From Metabacillus halosaccharovorans (lineage in GTDB: Bacteria; Bacillota; Bacilli; Bacillales; Bacillaceae), in NCBI RefSeq assembly GCF_002019635.1, contig NZ_KV917371.1, positions 2,911,154 through 2,975,153 of the forward strand: a DNA stretch of 64,000 nucleotides. Reading direction: 5' to 3'. Numbering within the stretch: position 1 is the stretch's first letter; each line of letters opens with the position of its first letter. The position numbers were made by a program, and so were the translations under genes. This document shows positions 34,467 through 42,575 of the stretch, piece by piece. Below the pieces are notes generated by a model. The model did no database searches, was not told the origin of the DNA, and saw only the letters and a list, made by a program, of their open reading frames with translations.

Positions 34467-35663
34467 ATGGCAAATCCAATTCGAGTACAGATAAAACCAA
34501 ACTATGTAAAGCAATTTAGATCAGGTTATCCTCTTATCAACAAAGAAGCAATCAAAAATAGTGAAGTTCTAAAACAAGAGGGTTCGATTATTGATCTTGT
34601 TGATGAAAGAAATCAATTTATAGCTAAGGGATACTATGGAATACAAAATAAAGGTAGAGGTTGGATCTTAACTTATAACCAAAGGGAAGTCATTGATCAA
34701 TCCTTTTTTGAGAAAAAACTTAAAGCTGCGGTTGAAGCTCGCCGATCTTTTTATGATGATCCTGATACGACTGCTTTTCGCGTTTTTAATGGTGAAGGAG
34801 ACGGCATCGGCGGATTAACGATTGATTGCTATGAAGAAGGATACTATGTGGTCACTTGGTATAGTGAAGGAATTTATTCTTTTAAAGAAGAAATTATAAA
34901 GTCTCTCAGCAATATCGCAGATTTTAAAGGAATCTATGAAAAGAAACGATTTGATGTTAAGGGTACTTATATGGAAGATGATGACTTTGTTACTGGTGAG
35001 CGAGCCAACTTTCCGCTAATTGTGAAGGAAAATGGAATCCGATTCGCAGTTTACCTAAATGACGGGGCAATGGTAGGCGTTTTCCTTGACCAGAAAGATG
35101 TTCGCAAAGCAATCCGTGATAAATATGCAAAAGGAAAAAATGTATTAAATACCTTTTCCTATACTGGAGCCTTTTCTGTAGCAGCGGCACTTGGAGGTGC
35201 AGCAAAAACGACAAGTGTGGATTTAGCAAATCGCAGTAAAGCAAAAACAATTGAACAGTTTAGTGTAAACTCACTTGATTATGAAGCACATAGTATTATC
35301 GTTGAAGATGTATTTAACTATTTTAAATATGCTGTGCGAAAAAAACTGTCATTTGATATGGTCATTTTGGATCCGCCAAGCTTTGCCAGATCAAAGAAGC
35401 ATACCTTTAGCGCAGGAAAGGACTATCCGGAGCTATTGAAACAGGCGATCCAAATAACGGAGAAACAGGGAATCATTGTTGCTTCCTCTAATTGCAGTAC
35501 CTTTGGAATGCAGAAGTTTAAAGGATTTATCGAAAAGTCATTTCAGGAAATAGGAGAAACGTATAAAATCCTTGAAGAATTTAGTTTGCCGAAAGATTTT
35601 AAAACAATAAAGGAATTTAAAGAAGGAAACTATTTAAAAGTTGTTATCATAAAAAAACTGTAA
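34467..35663 (+). CDS. rlmI: RlmI-like 23S rRNA cytosine-5 methyltransferase
   Basis: The 398-aa protein combines an N-terminal PUA domain (about 1-75) with a class I SAM methyltransferase: NTFSYTGAFSVAAALGGA (about 227-244), DLANRSK and the catalytic DPPSFARSKK (about 302-311). The GEGDGIGGLTID block is typical of RlmI/YwbD. RlmI methylates C1962 of 23S rRNA. The ATG follows CATAGGTG. In B. subtilis the equivalent (YwbD) is elsewhere, so this is a local rearrangement. Confidence 0.85.
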   Translation: MANPIRVQIKPNYVKQFRSGYPLINKEAIKNSEVLKQEGSIIDLVDERNQFIAKGYYGIQNKGRGWILTYNQREVIDQSFFEKKLKAAVEARRSFYDDPDTTAFRVFNGEGDGIGGLTIDCYEEGYYVVTWYSEGIYSFKEEIIKSLSNIADFKGIYEKKRFDVKGTYMEDDDFVTGERANFPLIVKENGIRFAVYLNDGAMVGVFLDQKDVRKAIRDKYAKGKNVLNTFSYTGAFSVAAALGGAAKTTSVDLANRSKAKTIEQFSVNSLDYEAHSIIVEDVFNYFKYAVRKKLSFDMVILDPPSFARSKKHTFSAGKDYPELLKQAIQITEKQGIIVASSNCSTFGMQKFKGFIEKSFQEIGETYKILEEFSLPKDFKTIKEFKEGNYLKVVIIKKL

Positions 35664-35672
35664 GCTAAAAGA

Positions 35673-35702
35673 CTGACATTCCCGGGAATGTCAGCTCTTT
35701 TT
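35673..35702 (+). terminator. Terminator of rlmI
   Basis: CTGACATTCCCGGGAATGTCAG is a perfect 22-bp palindrome, so the loop uses the central bases. CTCTTTTT follows. Confidence 0.85.
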
Positions 35703-35710
35703 AATACTAT

Positions 35711-35864
35711 CAGAATTTATAAGTTTTGTAATTAGTTTCAGTGTCTAGCTCCAGCGCCTAGCCCCTCTAGGGTCTAGCCAATTTGGAATTGAAGGCAAAG
35801 AACGCCTTCTATTCCAAATCGCCTTATTTGCCCAAGGCTGCCCAAGGCGCTTGCGCTTTTCTTA
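35711..35864 (+). repeat. Compound palindromic interspersed repeat, copy 3
   Basis: Outer stem AGCGCC/GGCGCT kept. Inner stems read ATTTGGAAT/ATTCCAAAT and GAAGGC/GCCTTC, both changed on both sides relative to copy 1. The CATAAG stem has decayed. It ends next to the stop codon of the minus-strand gene at 35866. Confidence 0.9.
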
Positions 35865-35865
35865 G

Positions 35866-36063
35866 CTAATTGATAATCAAATAGGATTTATATTCTTTAA
35901 TAATGTCCCCACGTTTTCCTAAAAGTTTTTTATATTCTCTTAATAAATCTGTATTACTTCTATCTTTTACCCACTCAGAAAATGCACGCTCACATTCTCT
36001 CGAAATGGTTGACAACTCATTGTTAATTTCATTCAATTTCTTAATATGAACATGCGTAACCAT
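35866..36063 (-). CDS. Small coiled-coil protein of unknown function
   Basis: A 65-aa charged helical protein (IKKLNEINNELSTISRECER, then LLREYKKLLGKRGDIIKEYK) with heptad spacing. The ATG follows AAAGGTGG at six bases. It has no membrane segment. Unassigned; size and pattern resemble Bacillus regulatory or spore-associated small proteins, without a firm match. Confidence 0.65.
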   Translation of the reverse strand: MVTHVHIKKLNEINNELSTISRECERAFSEWVKDRSNTDLLREYKKLLGKRGDIIKEYKSYLIIN

Positions 36064-36209
36064 TGGGTACCACCTTTCACCAATTGTCTCTCTATTTTGA
36101 TATGGAAAGCTGACTTTTTGTTACTTTTTCATATGATAATTAGGTGATACCCTAAATTTCTATTACGTAAACATAAAAATAAAAATATTTAACTAAGGGG
36201 TAGGGAATT

Positions 36210-36722
36210 TTGAAGAAAATTATGGTTATAGGGGTATCAGCAGGTGCGGGAAAATCGACATTCGCGAGAAAACTATCGGACTTTCTTCAAATAAACGTGC
36301 ACCATCTTGATACGATGTACTGGGAACCGGGATGGGTTGAAGCATCATTTGAAGATTTTAAATCCAGGCAACTAGAAGTTATCAATCAACAGGAATGGAT
36401 TATCGAAGGAAATTATCGCAACACCTTTGAAATGAGAGTAGAAAAGGCAGACACCATTATTTATATCGAAAAGCCATTGACAGTCTGTCTATATCGGGTC
36501 ATGAAAAGATGGCTAACGAACATAGGAAAAGATCGGCCAGACCGTGCCATCGGTTGTAACGAAAAGATAGACATGGCCTTCATCAAATTTATATGCAGCA
36601 CATATTTTCAACGTAAGAAAAAGATGAGACAACAACTTGAAAAGCTGAAATCTAGTAAACAGGTCTTCATTTTTACAACAAATACAGAAATTGACACATT
36701 TTTGCGTAGACTAGCGAATTAG
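36210..36722 (+). CDS. FlaR-like P-loop NTPase / kinase
   Basis: The 170-aa protein has a P-loop VIGVSAGAGKSTFA (residues 6-19), VHHLDTMYWEPGW (about 30-42) and WIIEGNYRN (about 63-71), the hallmarks of the FlaR/topology-modulation group of adenylate-kinase-like proteins. TTG 36210 follows GGGGTAGGG; an ATG four codons later is an alternative. Such proteins are probably small-molecule or nucleotide kinases; the DNA-topology name is historical. It is monocistronic. Confidence 0.8.
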   Translation: MKKIMVIGVSAGAGKSTFARKLSDFLQINVHHLDTMYWEPGWVEASFEDFKSRQLEVINQQEWIIEGNYRNTFEMRVEKADTIIYIEKPLTVCLYRVMKRWLTNIGKDRPDRAIGCNEKIDMAFIKFICSTYFQRKKKMRQQLEKLKSSKQVFIFTTNTEIDTFLRRLAN

Positions 36723-36971
36723 AATTATTTCTGGGGAAATATGACGAATTACTGATTCATATATTACACTGGGTGGAAATTAGCTATACTATAGATAGTG
36801 GTGAGAATAGTTATTTGCTATGGTGCTGTTTTCGTTAAGATAATTTCTTTAGAATCTAAATTGTGAAAAACTAACCCCGTGCTTTCTATAATTAAACAGC
36901 ATTAAGTGTTTGAAAATAATGAACCCTTTAACATGAATACATACAGAAGTTAGTGAAGGAGATAAACAAAT

Positions 36972-38105
36972 ATGTCAGAACAAAACTTTTTACAAGACGC
37001 AGAATCATTTTTACAAAATAATTGGGAAAAAGCAAATTTCCCAGAACCTACAGCAATCCAATTAAAAGCAATCCCTCCAATCCTGGAAGGAAAAGACGTT
37101 ATCGCTGAATCTCCAACAGGAACAGGAAAAACCCTTGCATATGTGCTCCCGCTTTTAAACAAGGTAGATGTTAATAGAAAATCAGCACAAATCGTGATAT
37201 TAGCACCATCAAGAGAGCTTGTCATGCAAATCTTTGAAGAAGTGAAGAAATGGTCAGAAGGAAGTACCATCACAAGTGCCTCTTTTATCGGTGGCGCAAA
37301 TATTAAAAGACAGGTTGAAAAACTAAAGAAAAGCCCTCAAGTAATCCTTGGAACACCTGGAAGAATCCAAGAATTAATAAAAATGAAAAAGTTGAAAATG
37401 CATGCAGTTAAAACGGTTGTACTAGATGAAGGAGATCAACTTTTAACTCCGGAGCATAAAAAGACAATTCAGGAAATTATTAAATCGACATTAAACGAAC
37501 GCCAAGTTGTCTTGTTCTCAGCTACCACAAATGAAAGCACAGAATCCAGAGCGAGAGATCTTATGAAAAAGAATCCTGAAATCATTAAGGTGAGCAGAGA
37601 TGAAATTCCGGTTGGACAAGTTGATCATGTGTATCTTGTTTGTGAACAAAGAGAAAAAGCACACATCCTCGAAAGATTGGCCAAAAATATACCGATGAAA
37701 GCTTTAGGGTTTGTAAAGGATATCGGAAACTTAGATGTCTTAGGAGAAAAGCTTGAATTTAATGGAGTAGATGTTCATCTTTTACATAGTGATACAAAGA
37801 AAGAAGAGCGTGAAGCTGCACTAAAGAGCCTTCGATCAGACAAACAGGGACTTTTGCTTGCTACTGATGTGGCAGCGAGAGGCTTGGATATTGCTGAGTT
37901 ATCACATGTTATCCACTATGACCTGCCGGCAAATGCCTCACAATATGTTCACCGCTCAGGCAGAACAGGACGCCAAGGAGCATCAGGTACGGTTATTTCG
38001 ATTGTAACAGAGAGGGAAGAAAGAGAGTTGAAGAAACTGGCAAAAGAGCTGGATATTACTCTTGTGAAGAATGAATTATACAGAGGAGAATTAGTTGAAA
38101 AATAA
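36972..38105 (+). CDS. yfmL: DEAD-box RNA helicase YfmL
   Basis: The 377-aa protein has helicase motifs: Q-motif region FPEPTAIQ, Walker A SPTGTGKT (47-54), APSRELV, GTPGR, motif II DEGD (152-155), SAT (183-185), and HRSGRTGRQG. YfmL assists 50S ribosome assembly in B. subtilis. Motif II is DEGD rather than DEAD; B. subtilis YfmL also departs from DEAD. The ATG follows GAAGGAG. In B. subtilis it lies next to yfmM; here the two are 25 kb apart. Downstream is a compound repeat copy and a terminator. Confidence 0.9.
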   Translation: MSEQNFLQDAESFLQNNWEKANFPEPTAIQLKAIPPILEGKDVIAESPTGTGKTLAYVLPLLNKVDVNRKSAQIVILAPSRELVMQIFEEVKKWSEGSTITSASFIGGANIKRQVEKLKKSPQVILGTPGRIQELIKMKKLKMHAVKTVVLDEGDQLLTPEHKKTIQEIIKSTLNERQVVLFSATTNESTESRARDLMKKNPEIIKVSRDEIPVGQVDHVYLVCEQREKAHILERLAKNIPMKALGFVKDIGNLDVLGEKLEFNGVDVHLLHSDTKKEEREAALKSLRSDKQGLLLATDVAARGLDIAELSHVIHYDLPANASQYVHRSGRTGRQGASGTVISIVTEREERELKKLAKELDITLVKNELYRGELVEK

Positions 38106-38110
38106 AAAAA

Positions 38111-38265
38111 GAAATTTTGTACTTAGTGTAGGTGTCTAGCTTCAGCGCCTAGCCCCTCGAGGTCATAAGTCAATTTAGTCAATTTGGAATTGAAGGCAAA
38201 GAACGCCTTCTATTCCAAATCGCCTTATGCAGGTCGGGCTGGTCAAGGCTCTTGCGCTTTTCTTA
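38111..38265 (+). repeat. Compound palindromic interspersed repeat, copy 4
   Basis: Stems CATAAG/CTTATG, AGCCC/GGGCT, ATTTGGAAT/ATTCCAAAT and GAAGGC/GCCTTC. The outermost stem is broken by GGCTCT on the right side. An imperfect local duplication (GTCAATTTA GTCAATTTG) lies inside. It starts within 10 nt of the yfmL stop codon. Confidence 0.9.
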
Positions 38266-38271
38266 ACAAGA

Positions 38272-38305
38272 AAGCACGCTACTCTATATGAGCAACGTGC
38301 TTTTT
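38272..38305 (+). terminator. Terminator of yfmL, after the repeat
   Basis: AAGCACG / CGTGCTT with a 17-nt loop, then TTTTT in all. Confidence 0.75.
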
Positions 38306-38401
38306 CGCTTCATGATGTGAGTACTGTGATGTACTAATACTTTATGTTGCAGAAGGAATTGTTATACATCTTTTTTACAGATTTTTAGGGTGAGACTTGT
38401 G

Positions 38402-39487
38402 CTAGTCATCTAAATCCATTCGTATATACTTTCTTGTGTTTGGTCCGTAGATTCCATCATCTTTAAGTGCTGCATACATGGATTGAAATCTTCTTACTGC
38501 ATCTTCTGTTCGGGGACCGTAAACTCCATCAACCGTACCTGGATTATAGTTTATTTGCTTAAGGGCTCTTTGCAATTGTCTAACATTTTCTCCTTGATCT
38601 CCACGTCTTAAAACACCGCTTGGTAGAGGGAAATCAGGTGCTGATACTCTTTGCTGGTTCACCTGCTGCAATTTTGATAACGTGACTTGACCAACTAAAC
38701 CATCTACAGCTAAATTATGATCTCTTTGAAACCTCATAACCGCATTTTCAGTTTCTTCTCCAAACACACTATCTGCACCATAGCGAGGTAATCTGTATCC
38801 CGCTTTAATGAGTTGCTGCTGAATATCCCGAACGAATGCACCTGAAGCACCTTCCCCAATGGGTAACTTCACAGTGGATCCTTTTGTTACCCGATTTGGG
38901 GCCGGAGCTGTTTGCTGTGGAGGTTTGCTTGGCTGATTGGGCTGACTTGGTGTTTGGACACCATTAAAGTTTCGAAAAGCTTCAACGACATCATCTATAA
39001 ACATCGACCAAGATATGCCGTTTGTTCTCAGGATTCCTACTGGATCCGTTCTTCTAGAAGGATCTAAAGTGGCATGAGCAACAATATCAGACTTAGGATC
39101 CAGATTAAATCTGTCACATAAATACGCATGATACCAAACGTATCGATCATATGCAGCATCAAAATTTATTTTACCACCATGGCATAATTCAACACCGATC
39201 GCTGCGCTATTTGCATTGGCACCGTAAAGTCTGTTATCTGCTGTAACATTTGAACGGACATGATAGGCGATCTCGGTTAAAGGAATTATTTCTAAAATAT
39301 ATTTATCATCAATAAAGGTATGAGCAGAAGCAGATGGTTGTTGTCTATCAAAATAATTACGATTTCCATAAGCTGTCGAGCCCGGATTTCCAGTGTCATG
39401 ACTTACTATGAAACGTACGGTGTTTATTCGTTGCCCTGGACGGGAATTTCCGGTACGAATATAATCTTGTGTTATTTCATAAGCCAA
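38402..39487 (-). CDS. N-acetylmuramoyl-L-alanine amidase with two peptidoglycan-binding domains
   Basis: The 361-aa protein has an Amidase_2 zinc domain (about 20-165): FIVSHDTGN with the first His, VAHATLDPSRRTDP with the second, and IGVELCHGG. Then a Pro/Gln linker (about 175-200), and two PG_binding_1 repeats (about 205-275 and 290-358; GYRLPRYGADSVFGEETENA and YNPGTVDGVYGPRTEDA). There is no signal peptide, as in phage-type XlyA/XlyB and CwlA enzymes, which leave the cell by holin, lysis or sporulation release. Start TTG 39487 follows AGGGGTG. No phage genes adjoin it. Confidence 0.88.
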   Translation of the reverse strand: MAYEITQDYIRTGNSRPGQRINTVRFIVSHDTGNPGSTAYGNRNYFDRQQPSASAHTFIDDKYILEIIPLTEIAYHVRSNVTADNRLYGANANSAAIGVELCHGGKINFDAAYDRYVWYHAYLCDRFNLDPKSDIVAHATLDPSRRTDPVGILRTNGISWSMFIDDVVEAFRNFNGVQTPSQPNQPSKPPQQTAPAPNRVTKGSTVKLPIGEGASGAFVRDIQQQLIKAGYRLPRYGADSVFGEETENAVMRFQRDHNLAVDGLVGQVTLSKLQQVNQQRVSAPDFPLPSGVLRRGDQGENVRQLQRALKQINYNPGTVDGVYGPRTEDAVRRFQSMYAALKDDGIYGPNTRKYIRMDLDD

Positions 39488-39588
39488 CTATTAACACCCC
39501 TGTCTAAATTTAATACAAAGTAATACACTGTATTATATGTTTTTTGTATGGGAATGTTCACTTTGAAAAGTTATTAACAGTTCCCACA

Positions 39589-39720
39589 ATATACACAGGA
39601 GAGAAGTTTTGGAGAAATTATGTAACCTGTGGATAATTTATGCCTTATTTTAGAGATATTAACATACATATCCACATTATCCACAACTTTAGTATTGGTT
39701 TATCCACATCTTTTTCCACA
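39589..39720. promoter_or_regulatory. DnaA-box cluster
   Basis: Three perfect TTATCCACA boxes: 39628-39636 (minus), 39677-39685 and 39700-39708 (plus). Near-perfect ones: ATATCCACA 39668-39676, TTTTCCACA 39712-39720 and ATATACACA 39589-39597. The tract is AT-rich and intergenic, downstream of the convergent yfhD terminator and upstream of the amidase start. Confidence 0.85.
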
Positions 39721-39723
39721 AAT

Positions 39724-39751
39724 AGAAAAGGAAGTGGAGTTGTCCACTTCC
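39724..39751 (-). terminator. Terminator of yfhD
   Basis: On the minus strand GGAAGTGGA / TCCACTTCC with loop CAAC, then CTTTTCT. Confidence 0.8.
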
Positions 39752-39758
39752 ATTCTTA

Positions 39759-39953
39759 TTAGGAATTACGGTTTGTACTTTGTCGTTGATTGGCAGCGTT
39801 TGCTCTAGCTTGAGCCTCCAGATCAGCTTGATCTGCTAATTCTCTTGAAAATTCTTCATCCACACCATCTCTTTTTAGGTTTTTAGGTGTTTGTGGAAGA
39901 GTTGTTGAGTTCTTATCACGTGCTTTATGGTTATGTTGATGACCTCTGCCCAT
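39759..39953 (-). CDS. yfhD: YfhD-family small protein
   Basis: A 64-aa hydrophilic protein matching the YfhD family: MGRGHQHNHKARDKN, then GVDEEFSRELADQADLEAQA and ARANAANQR. Composition (Asn, Gln, Ala, Arg) and small size suit a spore-associated protein, though that is not shown. The ATG follows AAGGGGG. The order yfhE-yfhD is as in B. subtilis. No membrane segment or signal. Confidence 0.85.
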   Translation of the reverse strand: MGRGHQHNHKARDKNSTTLPQTPKNLKRDGVDEEFSRELADQADLEAQARANAANQRQSTNRNS

Positions 39954-40031
39954 GAAAAAAAGCCCCCTTAATAAAATTGAACTTTTCGTTCAAGTTTAGG
40001 ATGGCTTATTTTCGTCATTTCATGTTGGAAG

Positions 40032-40163
40032 TTAGTGACTATTTTTGCTTATGTATCCACCAGCACGATCAGCATTTTTGAATTCTCTAGAGTATGTCAC
40101 TTCCTGCATACTGGAAAGTGTACTTTTTGATTTATCTCGTCTTTTCTTTTCTGATGCCATCAT
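40032..40163 (-). CDS. yfhE: YfhE-family small protein
   Basis: A 43-aa basic protein, MMASEKKRRDKSKSTLSSMQ then EVTYSREFKNADRAGGY, that matches YfhE in the block MQEVTYSKEFKxADxAGGY. GGAAGG lies six bases before ATG 40163; a second ATG follows immediately, so the true N-terminus is uncertain by one residue. It lies upstream of yfhD on the same strand, as in B. subtilis. Confidence 0.8.
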   Translation of the reverse strand: MMASEKKRRDKSKSTLSSMQEVTYSREFKNADRAGGYISKNSH

Positions 40164-40267
40164 GATCATCCTTCCAAAATATAGTATTCAAGGTTTAGTT
40201 TTGACAAGGGGTGAGAGATTCATACAGATTGTCTTGAAATTTAGATGTTGTGGAGGATGATAGTTGG

Positions 40268-40390
40268 TCGATTTTTGGCGAAAAATGTCTAATAGTAAAT
40301 ATATTCTCAGAATCGTTAATAAATCTCGAGAATCGAAAATATATCTTCAAAACCGTAAATAAATCCACAGAATCGAAAATATGTACTCTA
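40268..40390 (-). repeat. Degenerate 20-nt tandem array, copy B
   Basis: AATCG/AACCG at 40311, 40331, 40351 and 40371, exactly 20 nt apart, with weaker units at 40291 and 40271. On the minus strand the unit is close to CGATTCTGAGATATATTTA, the same as array A at 4880-5010. It lies downstream of the acetyltransferase terminator in the direction of transcription. Confidence 0.85.
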
Positions 40391-40410
40391 CACAAGGTTC
40401 CTCTCCGAAT

Positions 40411-40440
40411 AAAAAAGGCGGGATTCAATAGAATCCCACC
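40411..40440 (-). terminator. Terminator of the GNAT gene
   Basis: On the minus strand GGTGGGATTC / GAATCCCGCC with loop TATT, then six T. Confidence 0.88.
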
Positions 40441-40443
40441 TAA

Positions 40444-41001
40444 TTAAGCCTCTTTCAGCTGTTGATCATCAACTTCAGACGCATTATGGTATTTATAAAT
40501 TGTATATTGATCTCTAGTAATTTCAAACAAATTAAAAATGTCTTCGCCATTGTTAATTTGTTCTAGTAAATGTGCTCTTGTTTCATTGGCATTTACAACA
40601 TAAGGTAGTTTTTCTGCGGCTCTAGTTGAGCGGATGTTTTGTTTGCGAATTCGCAAGAAGATTGTTTCGATATCTAATTCGTAGAATAGCTCATTAAAGA
40701 AAGCGTCTTTTGCCATCTGATTATAGCCTTTGCCATGATAAGGTTTGCCGATCCAGGTGCCTAAAAAACCTGCTTTGTCTTGGATATCAAACAAACTGAT
40801 TGTGCCGATTGGAGAGCCCCATTCATCTAAAATGGTACGTGAAATCAATTCACCTCGTTCTTCAGCCTCAATCGTTTGTTTTGTTAGAAATAGATATTCT
40901 TCAAAAGAATTTGCTTTATGACGCACAAATGGGAAGACATCAGGGTGAACCATGTGTTCATAAAGTGTATGACTATCATAAATATCACGTTTTTTTAGCA
41001 T
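40444..41001 (-). CDS. GNAT-family N-acetyltransferase
   Basis: The 185-aa protein has the GNAT core, with GTWIGKPYHGKGYNQMAKDA (about 92-111) as the acetyl-CoA pyrophosphate loop and LRIRKQNIRSTRAAEKL (about 127-143) as the C-terminal strand-helix typical of RimJ/RimL-like members. Substrate unknown: protein N-terminus, amino acid or drug are all possible. ATG 41001 follows GGAGGG at five bases. The frame is open to 41052, but that part is leader. The unusual structured leader before it suggests post-transcriptional control. Confidence 0.85.
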   Translation of the reverse strand: MLKKRDIYDSHTLYEHMVHPDVFPFVRHKANSFEEYLFLTKQTIEAEERGELISRTILDEWGSPIGTISLFDIQDKAGFLGTWIGKPYHGKGYNQMAKDAFFNELFYELDIETIFLRIRKQNIRSTRAAEKLPYVVNANETRAHLLEQINNGEDIFNLFEITRDQYTIYKYHNASEVDDQQLKEA

Positions 41002-41160
41002 CTGGATCCCTCCAACCTGAGGGCAGACTCCACGTGATATGGTCGTCCTCACCCTCGAAATTTTTTATGTTGATTTACCTTCAAAAAATTTCGGGGTGGG
41101 AATCGAACCCACTAGAACCAGTAAAGCTGGTGGCGCACCATTTGCCTTCCCATTACTAGA
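41002..41160 (-). ncRNA. Candidate structured leader with tRNA-like T-arm
   Basis: On the minus strand a perfect T-arm, GTGGG-TTCGATT-CCCAC (41111-41095), is preceded by ACCAG/CTGGT and GGTG/CACC hairpins. It is followed by an 11-bp helix CGAAATTTTTT / AAAAAATTTCG. Further down GAGGG (41057-41053), CCCTC (41024-41020) and the Shine-Dalgarno GAGGG (41014-41010) allow two exclusive pairings, one of which hides the ribosome binding site. No acceptor stem in normal order and no CCA, so it is not a normal tRNA gene. Confidence 0.5.
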
Positions 41161-41422
41161 TTTAATTGTGTTTTCATATAAAAGCATTGCTTCCATGAAG
41201 TATCATACGGCATTTTAAATGAAAAAGATACTCCTTTTTTGTCGAATTAAAAAATATTTTTTATATCGTACAATAGTTGTTGATTTGGCAAACTTTATGA
41301 TATTCTGGCAATTTATTCTGCTTGTAAAACATACTAATATCATATGTTTTAGTACGTTAAATTAAAACAGCTTAAAAGAAGCCTGACGAAAAACAAAACA
41401 ATAGTAAGATAATATTATTTTG

Positions 41423-42547
41423 TCACTTTTTATATACGATGTCACCGTTAATCATTGTTAATTCCGGCTTGGCAAGATAGTGGAAGGGGTGGTAATTCCA
41501 GATAACAAGGTCTGCGTCTTTACCGACTTCTATACTTCCGACTCTTTCATCTACTCTTAAATTGCGTGCTGCAGTAATTGTTATCCCTTCCAGTGCTTTT
41601 TGTTCATCAAAACCTTCTCTCACGGCGAGAGAGGCACATAGATTTAAATATTGAATCGGGGTATACGGGTGATCGGTTGTGATAGAGACTTCGACACCTT
41701 TCTCGGATAGTGCTTGATAAGTTTCCCATGTTTTGTTTTTTAATTCTATTTTTGATCTTCGGGTTAAAGTGGGTCCCACACATACTTTTATTTTCTTCCC
41801 TACCAATTCATCTGCAATGAGATGTCCTTCTGTGCAATGCTCAATTCGATAGTCTAAGTTGAATTCCTCTGCAAATCGTATAGCACTCATTATGTCATCT
41901 GCTCTATGAGCATGGATGCGTACCGGGATTTCCCTTCGTAATGCTTTTTTTATAGGAATGGAACGGAAATCTTCTTTTTCATCACAATATTTTGCCTGAT
42001 AGAAAGCCTCACGAAGCATACCCATTATACCCATTCTTGTAATGGATTCTTTATTGCCGTGGCTATGCATTCGTTTAGGATTTTCACCAAGAGCAATTTT
42101 AAGACCAGCTGTTTCCTGCACAATCATTTTTGAAACATTAATACCATATGTCTTGATAACAGAAGTGGTTCCTCCTATCACATTTGCGCTTCCCGGCATC
42201 ACATGTGCGGTTGTGATGCCGTATTTAATGGCATCCTTAAAAGCCGGATCCAGTGCATGAACACCATCTAATGCACGGATATGCGGGGTAATGGGCTCGA
42301 TCGTTTCATTGGCGTCATTACCAGCCCAGCCAGTGCCTTCGTCATAGAGACCTAAGTGTGTATGAACATCAATAAATCCGGGGAATAAATATTTATCCTT
42401 ACATATAATCATATCTGTCGATTCAGTGGGTTCTAAATTTTTCCCAATAGCCTTAATTTTACCGTTTTCAACAAGAACATCTGTCTCATAAACAGGAGGA
42501 GAGGTTATCGGATAAACGGTTGCTTGTTTAAAAAGTGTTAATTTCAT
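41423..42547 (-). CDS. Amidohydrolase (imidazolonepropionase-like)
   Basis: The 374-aa protein belongs to the metal-dependent amidohydrolase superfamily: FPGFIDVHTHLGL (about 54-66) with the metal HxH pair, RIHAHRADD (about 210-218), YRIEHCTEGH (about 231-240), TTDHP (about 295-299) and the C-terminal VGKDADLVIW. It hydrolyses an unknown C-N bond in the cytoplasm. The ATG follows AAGGAG. It lies 28 nt after yfhF on the same strand and may be co-transcribed. No signal peptide. Confidence 0.85.
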   Translation of the reverse strand: MKLTLFKQATVYPITSPPVYETDVLVENGKIKAIGKNLEPTESTDMIICKDKYLFPGFIDVHTHLGLYDEGTGWAGNDANETIEPITPHIRALDGVHALDPAFKDAIKYGITTAHVMPGSANVIGGTTSVIKTYGINVSKMIVQETAGLKIALGENPKRMHSHGNKESITRMGIMGMLREAFYQAKYCDEKEDFRSIPIKKALRREIPVRIHAHRADDIMSAIRFAEEFNLDYRIEHCTEGHLIADELVGKKIKVCVGPTLTRRSKIELKNKTWETYQALSEKGVEVSITTDHPYTPIQYLNLCASLAVREGFDEQKALEGITITAARNLRVDERVGSIEVGKDADLVIWNYHPFHYLAKPELTMINGDIVYKK

Positions 42548-42575
42548 CCTTCAATACTCCTTGTTTTCACCATCT

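Noticed and set aside
36723..36971. Leader RNA before yfmL
   Set aside because: AT-rich and slightly repetitive, but no convincing conserved stems or terminator were seen.
38402..39487. Prophage lysis module
   Set aside because: The amidase lacks a signal peptide like phage enzymes, but no holin, tail, integrase or other phage gene adjoins it.
39500..39760. Second replication origin
   Set aside because: There is a DnaA-box cluster but no dnaA/dnaN genes or plasmid replication gene nearby, and no clear DnaA-trio or unwinding element.
41090..41155. Ordinary tRNA gene on the minus strand
   Set aside because: Only the T-arm is canonical. No 5' acceptor strand lies in the normal place, no proper D-arm and no U33 anticodon loop were found.
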